From Nonomuraea sp. PA05 (GTDB lineage: Bacteria; Actinomycetota; Actinomycetes; Streptosporangiales; Streptosporangiaceae), in NCBI RefSeq assembly GCF_008086045.1, contig NZ_VSEY01000024.1, positions 144,536 to 208,535 on the forward strand: DNA of 64,000 nt, written 5' to 3'. The number at the start of each line of letters is the position of its first letter. The stretch's first letter is position 1. Of the stretch, positions 1 to 7,724 are shown piece after piece. The notes beneath the pieces were generated by a model. It saw only the letters and a program-made list of their open reading frames with translations. It had not been told where the DNA came from and did no database searches. Both the position numbers and the translations under genes were made by a program.

Positions 1-426
1 TACATCGGCAACATCCTGCTGCTGGTGATGAGCATCCCGATGGTGGGCGTGTTCGTCCGCATCCTGCGGGTGCGCCCGGCCATCATGGCCCCGATCACGG
101 TGCTGATCACGCTGCTGGGCGCCTACACGGTGCGCAACCAGGCCTACGACATCTTCCTGGTGATCGTGTTCGGCGTGCTGGGGTATCTGATGAAGAAGTT
201 CGGCTTCGAGCCGGGGCCGCTGGTGCTGGCGTTCGTGCTGGGCTCGATGATCGAGAGCTCCGCGCGGCAGGGGCTGCTGATCTTCGGCGGCAACCCGGCC
301 GGGTTCTTCACCCGGCCCATCTCCGGCACGGTGTTCGCCCTGGTGCTGATCGTGGCGTTGTGGCCGCTGATCCGTAAGGCGATACGCCGCAAGCCCACCG
401 ATCGTGTTGAGGAGAAGATCTCATGA
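1..426 (+). CDS. TctA-family tripartite tricarboxylate transporter permease, C-terminal part
   Basis: The reading frame is open from the first base, so the gene starts upstream of the window and only about 141 residues are visible. Hydrophobic segments alternate with the motif GFEPGPLVLAFVLG and the sequence SARQGLL, typical of the C-terminal half of TctA, the large membrane subunit of binding-protein-dependent tricarboxylate transporters. The stop overlaps the ATG of the next gene (ATGA), so the two are translationally coupled. With a sugar-acid dehydratase downstream, the likely substrate is an aldarate or related acid rather than citrate; that is inference from context. Confidence 0.88.
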   Translation, partial: YIGNILLLVMSIPMVGVFVRILRVRPAIMAPITVLITLLGAYTVRNQAYDIFLVIVFGVLGYLMKKFGFEPGPLVLAFVLGSMIESSARQGLLIFGGNPAGFFTRPISGTVFALVLIVALWPLIRKAIRRKPTDRVEEKIS

Positions 427-818
427 CCATCCTCGTCGGTTACCTGCCGACGCCCGAGGGCGAGGCCGCCGTGGACGCGGGCCTGCGCGAGGGCGCGCTG
501 CGCGGGGAGCGCGTGATCATCGTGAACTCGCCGCGCCGCGGCGCCCCCATCGACGAGCACAAGATCGACGACGCGGCCGGCACCGAGCTGCTGCGCCGGG
601 CGCGGGAGGCGGGCGTGGACGCCGAGCTGCGTCAGCCGCTGCACGACGACGACCTGCCCGAGACGTTCGAGGCGCTGGTCAAGGAGACCGGCGCGACACT
701 GGTGGTGATCGGGATCCGGCACCGGTCGCTGGTGGGCAAGTTCATCATGGGCAGCGAGGCGCAGCGCATCCTCATGGAGTCGACCGTCCCCGTGCTGACG
801 GTGAAGGCGGCCCAGTGA
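423..818 (+). CDS. Universal stress protein (UspA family)
   Basis: A 131-residue single Usp domain. The N-terminal strand (TILVGYLPTPEGEAAVDAGL) and the C-terminal ATP-binding pattern (GIRHRSLVGKFIMGSEAQ, a G-x9-G-S type loop) are typical of the nucleotide-binding Usp branch. The start overlaps the permease stop and its own stop overlaps the GTG of the next gene, so permease, Usp and dehydratase form one tightly coupled operon. Usp proteins are frequent partners of TctA-type transporters; a regulatory role on transport is plausible but not shown by sequence. Confidence 0.9.
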   Translation: MTILVGYLPTPEGEAAVDAGLREGALRGERVIIVNSPRRGAPIDEHKIDDAAGTELLRRAREAGVDAELRQPLHDDDLPETFEALVKETGATLVVIGIRHRSLVGKFIMGSEAQRILMESTVPVLTVKAAQ

Positions 819-2089
819 GCGTGCGTGAGGCCGGGCGGGTCAGCAGGGTCGTCGTCACCCCGGTCGCCTTCCGCGACCCGCCACTGCTCAACGTCGTGGG
901 CGTGCACCAGCCGTACGTGCTGCGCACCATCGTCCAGGTGCACACCGACGAGGGCCTCGTCGGTCTCGGCGAGACCTACGCCGACCAGGCGCACGTCGAG
1001 CGGCTGGAGGCGGTCGCCGCCGCCCTGCCCGGCGCGGACGTCTTCGACCTGCACGCCCTGCGCCGGATCGTCGGCGAGACGCTCGGCGCCGCCACCGGCG
1101 GGGCGGGCGCCAGCTTCGGCGGCATGCTGGAGGTCTCCAGCGCGGTGGACACCGTGGTGTCGCCCTTCGAGGTGGCGCTGCTGGACCTTCAGGGCAGGGC
1201 GACGGGGCGGCCGGTGAGCGACCTGCTCGGCGGCGCCGTACGCGACCGGGTGCCGTTCTCGGCGTACCTGTTCTACAAGTGGGCCGGCCACCCGGGCCAC
1301 GAGGAGGACGCCTGGGGCGAGGGCCGCACGCCCGAGCAGCTGGTCGAGCAGGCGCGGCGGATGATCTCCGAGTACGGCTTCACCGCCGTCAAGCTCAAGG
1401 GCGGCGTGTACGAGCCCCGCCACGAGTTCGAGACCGTCGAGGCCCTGGCCGCCGCCTTCCCCGAGCATGCCCTGCGCATCGACCCGAACGGCGCCTGGAC
1501 CGTCGAGACCTCGATCAAGGCGGCCGACCGGCTCTCCGGCCTGCTGGAGTACCTGGAGGACCCGACGCCGGGCATCCCGGGCATGGCCGAGGTGTCCAGG
1601 CACACCGACCTGCCGCTCGCCACGAACATGTGCGTGATCTCGTTCGAGCACCTCAAGCCCGCCGTCGCCGCCGACGCCGTGCAGGTCGTGCTCTCCGACC
1701 ACCACCTGTGGGGCGGGCTGCGCCGCTCGGCGCTGCTGGGCGGCATCTGCGAGACGTTCGGCATGGGGCTGTCGATGCACTCCAACTCGCATCTCGGCGT
1801 CAGCCTGGCCGCCATGACGCACCTGGCCGCCGCCACCCCGAACCTCACCTACGCCTGCGACACCCACTACCCGTGGAAGACGGAGGAGGTCGTCAAGCCG
1901 GGCGCGCTGGAGTTCTCCGGCGGCTCCGTCGCCGTGCCGAAGGGGCCTGGCCTCGGCGTGGAGCTGGACGAGGACGCGCTGGCCGCGCTGCACGAGCAGT
2001 ACCTCACGTGCGGGCAGCGGGCCCGCGAGGACACCGCGTACATGGCCTCGATCGTGCCGGGTTTCACCCCGAACACCTCTCGCTGGTAG
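815..2089 (+). CDS. Glucarate dehydratase-family enolase superfamily enzyme
   Basis: A 424-residue protein from a GTG start that overlaps the preceding stop (GTGA). It carries the enolase-superfamily C-terminal barrel with the glucarate-dehydratase signature: K193-x-K195 (VKLKGG), metal ligands D223 and E248 (LEDPTPG), ATNM (the Asn ligand region), and the base H322 in SMHSNSHLGVSLA, which matches the S-H-S-N-x-H motif of GlucD enzymes. The predicted reaction is dehydration of a C6 diacid (D-glucarate or epimer) to a keto-deoxy-diacid. The exact substrate cannot be fixed from sequence. It ends 3 bp from the convergent GntR gene. Confidence 0.85.
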   Translation: MSVREAGRVSRVVVTPVAFRDPPLLNVVGVHQPYVLRTIVQVHTDEGLVGLGETYADQAHVERLEAVAAALPGADVFDLHALRRIVGETLGAATGGAGASFGGMLEVSSAVDTVVSPFEVALLDLQGRATGRPVSDLLGGAVRDRVPFSAYLFYKWAGHPGHEEDAWGEGRTPEQLVEQARRMISEYGFTAVKLKGGVYEPRHEFETVEALAAAFPEHALRIDPNGAWTVETSIKAADRLSGLLEYLEDPTPGIPGMAEVSRHTDLPLATNMCVISFEHLKPAVAADAVQVVLSDHHLWGGLRRSALLGGICETFGMGLSMHSNSHLGVSLAAMTHLAAATPNLTYACDTHYPWKTEEVVKPGALEFSGGSVAVPKGPGLGVELDEDALAALHEQYLTCGQRAREDTAYMASIVPGFTPNTSRW

Positions 2090-2092
2090 CGG

Positions 2093-2818
2093 TTACGGCG
2101 GCTGCAGCCTGGCCTTGGAGTTGGACAGGTGCAGCCGCATGGCCGCCCGCGCCGCGGCGGGGTCGCGCCCGGCGATGGCCCGGTAGACGTTCTCGTGCTC
2201 CAGCGTCACCCGCGTGAAGTGGGTGGCGTTGGAGACCGTGTAGACGTGCTCCAGCCGGGTCCGCGGCAGCATGATCATCATCGGCCCGAGCGAGGTGAGC
2301 AGGTCGGCGTAGAACCGGTTGTTCGCGGCGAGCGCGATCTTCAGGTGGAACTCGAAGTCGGCCTCCACGGCGTTGCCGGGCTGCTCCCCCGAGCGCCCCA
2401 GGTCGACCAGCGCCCGCTCGATCGCCTTGAGCTGCAGGTCAGTACGCCGCTCGGCGGCCAGCCCCGCCGCCTCCGTCTCGACCCCGATCCGAAAGTCGAT
2501 CATGTCGAGGACGTCGCGGTGGGTGCGCACCTGCGACGCCTCCACGGAGAACGCCGTGGAGGCGGGCAGGGCCAGCACGAACGAGCCGCGCCCCTGGAAG
2601 GTCTCGACGAGCCCGGCGGCCTGCAGCCGGGAGACGGCTTCGCGCACCACCGTGCGGCTGACCCCGAACTCCTGGATCAGCGACGACTCGGTGGGCAGCT
2701 TCTGGCCGGGCTGGATCTCCCCGGCCAGGATGCGGGCCTTGAGCCGCTCGACGAGCTCGTGCGCGAGGCCGCGACCGGTGTCGCGGTCGAGTCTTTGATC
2801 GGGCGGCACGGCGGACAA
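2093..2818 (-). CDS. FadR-subfamily GntR transcriptional regulator
   Basis: A 241-residue repressor-type protein. Residues about 15-85 form the GntR winged helix (PGQKLPTESSLIQEFGVSRT, VVREAVSRLQAAGLVETFQGRGSFV), followed by an all-helical FCD domain that usually binds a carboxylate effector through metal. It is the last gene of the leftward operon, starting at a TTG 1 bp after the stop of the dehydratase upstream, with a GTG three codons on as an alternative. A pair of FadR-type half sites in front of that operon (5107-5134) makes autoregulated control of aldarate genes likely. Confidence 0.9.
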   Translation of the reverse strand: MSAVPPDQRLDRDTGRGLAHELVERLKARILAGEIQPGQKLPTESSLIQEFGVSRTVVREAVSRLQAAGLVETFQGRGSFVLALPASTAFSVEASQVRTHRDVLDMIDFRIGVETEAAGLAAERRTDLQLKAIERALVDLGRSGEQPGNAVEADFEFHLKIALAANNRFYADLLTSLGPMMIMLPRTRLEHVYTVSNATHFTRVTLEHENVYRAIAGRDPAAARAAMRLHLSNSKARLQPP

Positions 2819-2819
2819 T

Positions 2820-3944
2820 CTACCGGCCGTCCACGTGGAACTCGACCTCGTCCAGCCGCCAGTCCCCGGCCTGCCCGGCGAGGCTGAGGCCGAGCCCCGG
2901 CCGGTCAGGTACGGCCATCCGCCCGCCCTCGATCTTCAGCCGCTCCTCGAACAGCGGCGAGAGCCATTCGATGTGCTCGACCCAGGAGTCACGCGGGTAG
3001 GCCGCGGCCAGGTGCACGTGGATCTCCATCACGAAGTGCGGCGCGACGTGCAGGTGCGCGTGGTCGGCGAGGGCGGCGACCTTGAGGTAGGGGGTGATGC
3101 CGCCGACGCGCGGCACGTCGGGCTGCAGGAAGTCCACGGCCCGCAGGTCCACGAGCCGGACCAGGTCGGTGACGCCGGCGAGCATCTCGCCGGTGGCGAT
3201 GGGGGTGTCGAGCGCGGCGGCGAGCTGGGCGTGCCCCTCGGCGTCGTAGGCGTCGAGCGGCTCCTCGATCCACACCAGCCCCAGGTCCTCGACCTGCCGC
3301 CCGAACCGCAGCGCGCTGGCCCGGTCCCACTGCTGGTTGGCGTCCACCATCAGCGGCACCTCGTCACCGAGGTGCTCGCGCACGGCCGCCAGCCGCCGCA
3401 GGTCCTCCTTCATGTCCGGCTGGCCCACCTTGATCTTGATGCCGCCGATGCCGCCGGCCAGGGACTGGCCGGCCTTCTCCTTGACCTCCTCGATCGGGGC
3501 CTGGAGGTAGCCGCCGGAGGTGTTGTAGACCCGCACCGAGTCGCGGTAGGCGCCCAGCAGCTTGGCCAGCGGCAGCCCCGCCCGCTTCGCCTTCAGGTCC
3601 CACAGCGCCACGTCCACGGCGGCCAGCGCCTGCGTCGCCACCCCTGAACGGCCCACCGACGCGCCCGCCCACAGCAGCCGGTCGTAGATCCGGCCGATGT
3701 CGGCGGGGTCCTCGCCGAGCAGCAGCCCGCCGACCTCCTTGGCGTGCGCGAACTGCGCGGGCGTGCCCGCCCTGGTCGTGTAGGAGAACCCCAGCCCCGC
3801 CAGCCCGTCGCTGGTGACGATCTCGCAGGTCAGGACGTCGATCTGGGCCAGCGGGCGCTGCCGCCCTGTGGCCACCTTGGCGTCGCTGACCGGCTTGGCG
3901 AGCGGAACGGCGTAGCGGCCGAACCGCACCGACTCGACGCGCAC
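2820..3944 (-). CDS. Talarate/galactarate dehydratase-like enolase superfamily protein (copy A)
   Basis: A 374-residue mandelate-racemase-subgroup protein from a GTG start. Visible catalytic elements are K170-x-K172 (GIKIKVGQ), the metal ligands in MVDANQQW, IEEPLDAYD and ATGEML, then QPDVPRVGGITP and a His-containing HVAPHFVMEIHVHLAAAYP, which resembles L-talarate/galactarate dehydratases. Predicted role: dehydration of an aldarate or related aldonate. It lies 3 bp after copy B and 1 bp before the GntR gene, all in one operon. Two internal DNA blocks are almost identical to copy B while the ends are divergent (see repeat). Confidence 0.87.
   Translation of the reverse strand: MRVESVRFGRYAVPLAKPVSDAKVATGRQRPLAQIDVLTCEIVTSDGLAGLGFSYTTRAGTPAQFAHAKEVGGLLLGEDPADIGRIYDRLLWAGASVGRSGVATQALAAVDVALWDLKAKRAGLPLAKLLGAYRDSVRVYNTSGGYLQAPIEEVKEKAGQSLAGGIGGIKIKVGQPDMKEDLRRLAAVREHLGDEVPLMVDANQQWDRASALRFGRQVEDLGLVWIEEPLDAYDAEGHAQLAAALDTPIATGEMLAGVTDLVRLVDLRAVDFLQPDVPRVGGITPYLKVAALADHAHLHVAPHFVMEIHVHLAAAYPRDSWVEHIEWLSPLFEERLKIEGGRMAVPDRPGLGLSLAGQAGDWRLDEVEFHVDGR
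3180..3678 (-). repeat. Near-identical blocks shared with 4302-4800
   Basis: Within the two tandem dehydratase genes, bases 3180-3356 match 4302-4478 exactly (177 bp), about 83 further bases follow after four mismatches, and 3538-3678 match 4660-4800 with one mismatch. The segments between and outside these blocks diverge strongly, even at synonymous positions. This mosaic is the pattern of recent gene conversion between tandem paralogues. Confidence 0.85.
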
Positions 3945-3947
3945 GGG

Positions 3948-5069
3948 TCAGGCCTTCCCGAACTCGACGGAGTCGACGGTCCACTTGCGGCACTGCTCGC
4001 TGAGCGTGAACCCGAGCCCGGGGCGGTCCGGCACGATCATGCGGCCGTCACGCGTCTCCAGGCGCTCCTCGAACAGCGGGTTGAGCCACTCGAAGTGCTC
4101 GACCCACGGCTCGCGCGGGTACGCGGCTGCCAGGTGGAGGTGGATCTCCATGGCGAAGTGCGGCGCGAGCTGCAGGCCGGCGTGGTCGGCGAGCGTGGCC
4201 AGGCGCAGGAACGGGGTGATGCCGCCGACGCGCGGGGCGTCGGGCTGGATGATGTCGGCGGCGCGGGCCTCGATCAGGCGGACGTGCTCGGCGACGCTGG
4301 AGAGCATCTCGCCGGTGGCGATGGGGGTGTCGAGCGCGGCGGCGAGCTGGGCGTGCCCCTCGGCGTCGTAGGCGTCGAGCGGCTCCTCGATCCACACCAG
4401 CCCCAGGTCCTCGACCTGCCGCCCGAACCGCAGCGCGCTGGCCCGGTCCCACTGCTGGTTGGCGTCCACCATCAGCGGTACGCCGTCGCCGAGGTGCTCG
4501 CGCACGGCCGCCAGCCGCCGCAGGTCCTCCTTCATGTCCGGCTGGCCCACCTTGATCTTGATGCCGCCGATGCCGTCGGCCAGCGACTGCGTCGCCCGCG
4601 CCTTGACCTCCTCGATCGGCGCGTGCAGAAATCCGCCCGAGGTGTTGTACGTCCTGACGGAGTCGCGGTAGGCGCCCAGCAGCTTGGCCAGCGGCAGCCC
4701 CGCCCGCTTCGCCTTCAGGTCCCACAACGCCACGTCCACGGCGGCCAGCGCCTGCGTCGCCACCCCTGAACGGCCCACCGACGCGCCCGCCCACAGCAGC
4801 GACTCGTACACCTTGCCGATGTCGGACGGGTCCTGGCCGAGCAGGTTCTCGCCGACCTCCTTGGCGTGCGCGTACTGGGCGGGGCCGCCGGCCCGCTTGG
4901 AGTAGCTGAAGCCGGTGCCGCTGTGGCCGTCCTCGGTGGAGATCTCGGCGAACAGGAAGGCGATCTCCGTCATCGGCTTCTGCCGCCCGGTCAGGACCTT
5001 GGCGTCACTGATGGGGACGTCGAGCGGGAGCGTGACGGAGGAGAGGGCGACGTGGCGGATGCGGTCCAT
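3948..5069 (-). CDS. Talarate/galactarate dehydratase-like enolase superfamily protein (copy B)
   Basis: A 373-residue paralogue of the next gene. It has K171-x-K173 in GIKIKVGQ, the DANQQW, EEPLDAYD and ATGEML metal-ligand motifs, IIQPDAPRVGGITPFLRLATLADHAG (split here for length) and APHFAMEIHLHLAAAYP, very close in style to characterised TalrD/GalrD enzymes. It starts with ATG at 5069 and is the first gene of the leftward operon. The variable N- and C-terminal caps, which decide substrate in this fold, differ from copy A, so the two may act on different epimers; that is inference. Confidence 0.88.
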   Translation of the reverse strand: MDRIRHVALSSVTLPLDVPISDAKVLTGRQKPMTEIAFLFAEISTEDGHSGTGFSYSKRAGGPAQYAHAKEVGENLLGQDPSDIGKVYESLLWAGASVGRSGVATQALAAVDVALWDLKAKRAGLPLAKLLGAYRDSVRTYNTSGGFLHAPIEEVKARATQSLADGIGGIKIKVGQPDMKEDLRRLAAVREHLGDGVPLMVDANQQWDRASALRFGRQVEDLGLVWIEEPLDAYDAEGHAQLAAALDTPIATGEMLSSVAEHVRLIEARAADIIQPDAPRVGGITPFLRLATLADHAGLQLAPHFAMEIHLHLAAAYPREPWVEHFEWLNPLFEERLETRDGRMIVPDRPGLGFTLSEQCRKWTVDSVEFGKA

Positions 5070-5106
5070 GGAGGTCCCCGGAGGTCGGCGGCAGATTCGT
5101 ACGTCA

Positions 5107-5134
5107 TCGTATGACTCAATAAGTCGTATGACAA
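5107..5134. promoter_or_regulatory. FadR/GntR-type operator (two direct half sites)
   Basis: TCGTATGAC occurs at 5107-5115 and 5124-5132, a 17-bp period. The second copy extends to TCGTATGACAA and fits the FadR-family consensus TNGTNNNACNA; the first misses only the last base. It lies about 40 bp before the start of copy B, where the GntR protein encoded at the end of the operon would be expected to bind. Confidence 0.6.
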
Positions 5135-5157
5135 CTGCGGCCGTCCCGCCCCTTCCG

Positions 5158-5940
5158 TCACACCGACCCCTCGACGGCGTCCTCGACGATGCCTTCGATG
5201 ACGCCGGCGACGAGGCCGGCGTCCTTGGCGAGGACCTGGACGTGGTTGCCCGGCGCGGTCGCGCGGACCGTCACCCGCTCGCCGGCGGCCGTGGCCGTGG
5301 TCACGGCGGCGCGCATGCGGGCGTTCTCCTCGACGGTGGAGCCGGAGTGCGCCCCGCTGGCGACGACGAAGGCGGCCGGGCAGCGCAGGGCCGCGTAGTC
5401 GGCCGCGAGCCCGCCGTTGACCGTGTCCATCTCGATGACGACCTCCGCGCTCTCGGCGGGGGTCATCCTGGCCGACAGCCCCAGCAGGGCCAGGACGCGC
5501 ATCAGCGGGCCCAGCCGGCGGAACTGCCGCCGGACGCGCTCCTTGCCCGCCTCGTCGAACGTCGCGATCGGGTAGGCGCCGTCGATCAGCACGAGGCCGG
5601 ACACCTCGCCGGGGTGCTCGCTCGCGTACCGCACGGCCAGCGTGGCGCCGTGGGACCAGCCCACCAGGACCGGCCGCTCCAGCCCGCGCGCCTCGATGAC
5701 CCTGCCGACGTCGCCGAGGGCGCCCCGCAGCGAGTAGTCGGACGAGCGGCCGGACCTGCCGCGCGCCCGGCCGTCGAAGGTGACGGTGCGGTACCGGCCG
5801 CCGAGCTGCCGCAGGACGGGTCTCCAGTGCCGTTGCGTGGCGAACCCGCCGTTGATGAACAGCAGCGCGGGCGCGCCCCCCGGGGTGTCGGTGCCGTGGA
5901 GCGTCGTGTCGCCCGCGGCGACGGTGAAAGTCTCAGACAT
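5158..5940 (-). CDS. Alpha/beta hydrolase
   Basis: A 260-residue alpha/beta-hydrolase-fold protein starting MSETFTVAAGDTTLHGTD at an ATG. The oxyanion region INGGFATQRHW, nucleophile elbow GWSHGA (Ser in the GxSxG position), and a late Asp/His (APGNHVQV) give a full catalytic triad. There is no signal peptide, so it is cytoplasmic. It follows the GbsR/MarR gene by about 30 bp and is probably cotranscribed with it. Substrate unknown; an ester or enol-lactone hydrolase role is possible. Confidence 0.85.
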   Translation of the reverse strand: MSETFTVAAGDTTLHGTDTPGGAPALLFINGGFATQRHWRPVLRQLGGRYRTVTFDGRARGRSGRSSDYSLRGALGDVGRVIEARGLERPVLVGWSHGATLAVRYASEHPGEVSGLVLIDGAYPIATFDEAGKERVRRQFRRLGPLMRVLALLGLSARMTPAESAEVVIEMDTVNGGLAADYAALRCPAAFVVASGAHSGSTVEENARMRAAVTTATAAGERVTVRATAPGNHVQVLAKDAGLVAGVIEGIVEDAVEGSV

Positions 5941-5971
5941 GACAGTGCCCTTCGTCCGTGAGGAGTGAGTG

Positions 5972-6451
5972 TCACTTGCGGTGGCCGAGCTCCTTGCGCC
6001 TGGCGTGCCATTCGGCGCGCAGCGCGGGCATGCGCTCGGCCAGGAACTCGTAGAACGCGAGACCTTCCTCGAGCATCGCCCGCCGCTCGGAGTCGCCGTC
6101 CTCCAGCAGGCCCAGCGCGGTGCGGGCGAGGTCGGCCTGCTCGCGGTAGATCTCGCCGGCGAAGCCGCCGGGGTCGAGCGCCCGGGGGTCGAGCGTGACG
6201 TGGTCCACCCGCTGCCCCGCCGACCTGAACCGGCGCACCACGTTGTGGCCGGACAGGAGCGTGACCGCCCCGGTGATCGCACTGCGGCTGGCGAGGAGCG
6301 CCTCGGCGATCTCGGCGATCGTCTGCTGGGGCGGGCGGCAGACGAACAGGTAGCCCAGCACCCGGCCGGCTACGGGCGGGAAGCCGTACTCCCGCGCGTA
6401 GAAGTCGGCGACGCGGTCGGTGAAGGCGAGCTGTTCGGGTGTCGTCGTCAT
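5972..6451 (-). CDS. GbsR/MarR-type winged-helix regulator
   Basis: A 159-residue protein. I chose the ATG at 6451 (MTTTPEQLAFTDRVADFY) because an upstream in-frame extension would read through the promoter. It contains a GbsR/MarR HTH (TIAEIAEALLASRSAITGAV) and a C-terminal helical dimerisation arm. A -10-like TATAGT (complement of 6459-6464) sits 7 bp from the ATG, implying a leaderless transcript, and a 24-bp perfect palindrome lies immediately upstream, so autoregulation is likely. Confidence 0.87.
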   Translation of the reverse strand: MTTTPEQLAFTDRVADFYAREYGFPPVAGRVLGYLFVCRPPQQTIAEIAEALLASRSAITGAVTLLSGHNVVRRFRSAGQRVDHVTLDPRALDPGGFAGEIYREQADLARTALGLLEDGDSERRAMLEEGLAFYEFLAERMPALRAEWHARRKELGHRK

Positions 6452-6458
6452 GCCGACA

Positions 6459-6501
6459 ACTATAACCGAAAAAACTGAGATGACACAAATTTGTGTCATC
6501 T
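6459..6501 (-). promoter_or_regulatory. Promoter with 24-bp perfect palindromic operator
   Basis: Bases 6478-6501 read agatgacacaaa followed by its exact reverse complement, a 12+12 palindrome with no spacer. It lies where the -35 element of the regulator promoter should be; TATAGT on the minus strand (6459-6464) is the likely -10. The palindrome also sits 3 bp past the P450 stop codon. Binding by the GbsR/MarR protein is inferred from position. Confidence 0.7.
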
Positions 6502-6504
6502 GAG

Positions 6505-7710
6505 TCATGCAGAGGCGACGCCGTCGTAGTCGACCACCAGATGCCGCGGCCCGCGCAGGACGGCGCTCGGCCGGTACGGCGGCGGGTCCGTCACCAGCCG
6601 CGGGTTGTCCAGCCTGCGGATCAGCTCGTTCAGCACGATCTGCGCCTCCGTCCTGGCCAGCGGCGCGCCGAAGCAGTAGTGCACGCCGCCGCCGAAGCCG
6701 AGGTGCTCGTTGCGCGGCCGGTCGAGGTCGAAGTCGTCCGGATGCGGCACGTGGCCGGGGTCGCGGCTGCCCGCCGCCATGGCCAGCACCACGGGCGCGC
6801 CCGCCGGGATCGTGACGCCCGCGATCGTGATGTCGTCCAGCGCCACCCTCGAGGACACGAACTGCACGGGCGGCTCGTAGCGCAGCAGCTCCTCGACGGC
6901 GCGGATCATCAGGGTGGGCTCGTCGCGCAGCCGCCGCAGCAGGCCGGGGCGACGCAGGAAGGTGAGCATGCCGTTGGCGATGAGGTTGATCGTGGTCTCG
7001 TGGCCGGCGATCAGCAGCAGCACCGCCGTGGACACCACCTCGTCCTGGGTCATGCCTCCCTCAGGGTCGCGATAGGTCATCAGGCCCGACAGCATGTCGT
7101 CACGCGGCTCCCGGCCGCGCGCCCCGGCGAGCCCGGCCAGGTAGCGCGACAGCTCCATGGCCGCCGCCCTGCGCGCCTGCTCGCGTTCCGCCCGGTCCTC
7201 CTCGCCCGGCCCGAGCGTCTCGACCACCTCGTCCGCCAGGGCGTGGAAACGCGGCTCGTCCTCCTCCGGCACACCGAGCAGCGCGCAGATCACCGAGACC
7301 GGCAGCGGGTAGGCCACCTCGTCCACGAGGTCGGCCCGGTTCTTGCCGGCCAGGCCGTCGATCAGGGCGGTGGTGAGGTCGAGCATCTTCGGGCGCAGCC
7401 GTTCGACCGTCTCGGGCGAGTGCGGCGGGCCGAAGTGGCGCATGGCCAGGCCACGCAGCCGGTCGTGCTCCGGCGGGTCCAGGCCGATGAAGGACGGGTG
7501 CGGGCCCGGGTCGTGGGGCGCGGCGCTGTCGAGGTTGCGGCGGTCGGAGCTGATGCGCGGGTCGTGCAGCAGGGCGACGATCTCGCGGTAGGTGGTGACG
7601 AGGTAGGAGCCGTCGTCCTGGCGCACCACCGGGCTCTCGCGCAGCGCGCCGAAGAACCGGTACGGGTCGGCGCGAGCCGCCGGGTCGAGGATCTGCTTCA
7701 GGACGTCCAT
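6505..7710 (-). CDS. Cytochrome P450
   Basis: A 401-residue soluble bacterial P450. It has the I-helix oxygen-activation motif AGHETT (residues 235-240), the K-helix ExxR in EELLRYEPP, and the heme-thiolate loop FGGGVHYCFGAPLAR with Cys346. It lacks a membrane anchor. Its electron-supply protein is encoded 14 bp upstream on the same strand, so both are in one operon. Substrate not predictable; neighbouring hydrolase and LLM oxidoreductase suggest a small xenobiotic or secondary metabolite pathway. Confidence 0.93.
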   Translation of the reverse strand: MDVLKQILDPAARADPYRFFGALRESPVVRQDDGSYLVTTYREIVALLHDPRISSDRRNLDSAAPHDPGPHPSFIGLDPPEHDRLRGLAMRHFGPPHSPETVERLRPKMLDLTTALIDGLAGKNRADLVDEVAYPLPVSVICALLGVPEEDEPRFHALADEVVETLGPGEEDRAEREQARRAAAMELSRYLAGLAGARGREPRDDMLSGLMTYRDPEGGMTQDEVVSTAVLLLIAGHETTINLIANGMLTFLRRPGLLRRLRDEPTLMIRAVEELLRYEPPVQFVSSRVALDDITIAGVTIPAGAPVVLAMAAGSRDPGHVPHPDDFDLDRPRNEHLGFGGGVHYCFGAPLARTEAQIVLNELIRRLDNPRLVTDPPPYRPSAVLRGPRHLVVDYDGVASA

Positions 7711-7724
7711 GCTCTCTCCTGCGT

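Noticed and set aside
404..815. Upstream extension of the glucarate dehydratase frame
   Set aside because: The extra ~137 residues are Arg/Ala-rich and lie over the Usp gene in another frame; the GTG at 815 overlaps the Usp stop and begins the family homology.
632..1993. Long antisense frame across the glucarate dehydratase gene
   Set aside because: It is a GC-driven shadow rich in Gly, Val and Arg with no domain; the plus-strand gene has full catalytic motifs.
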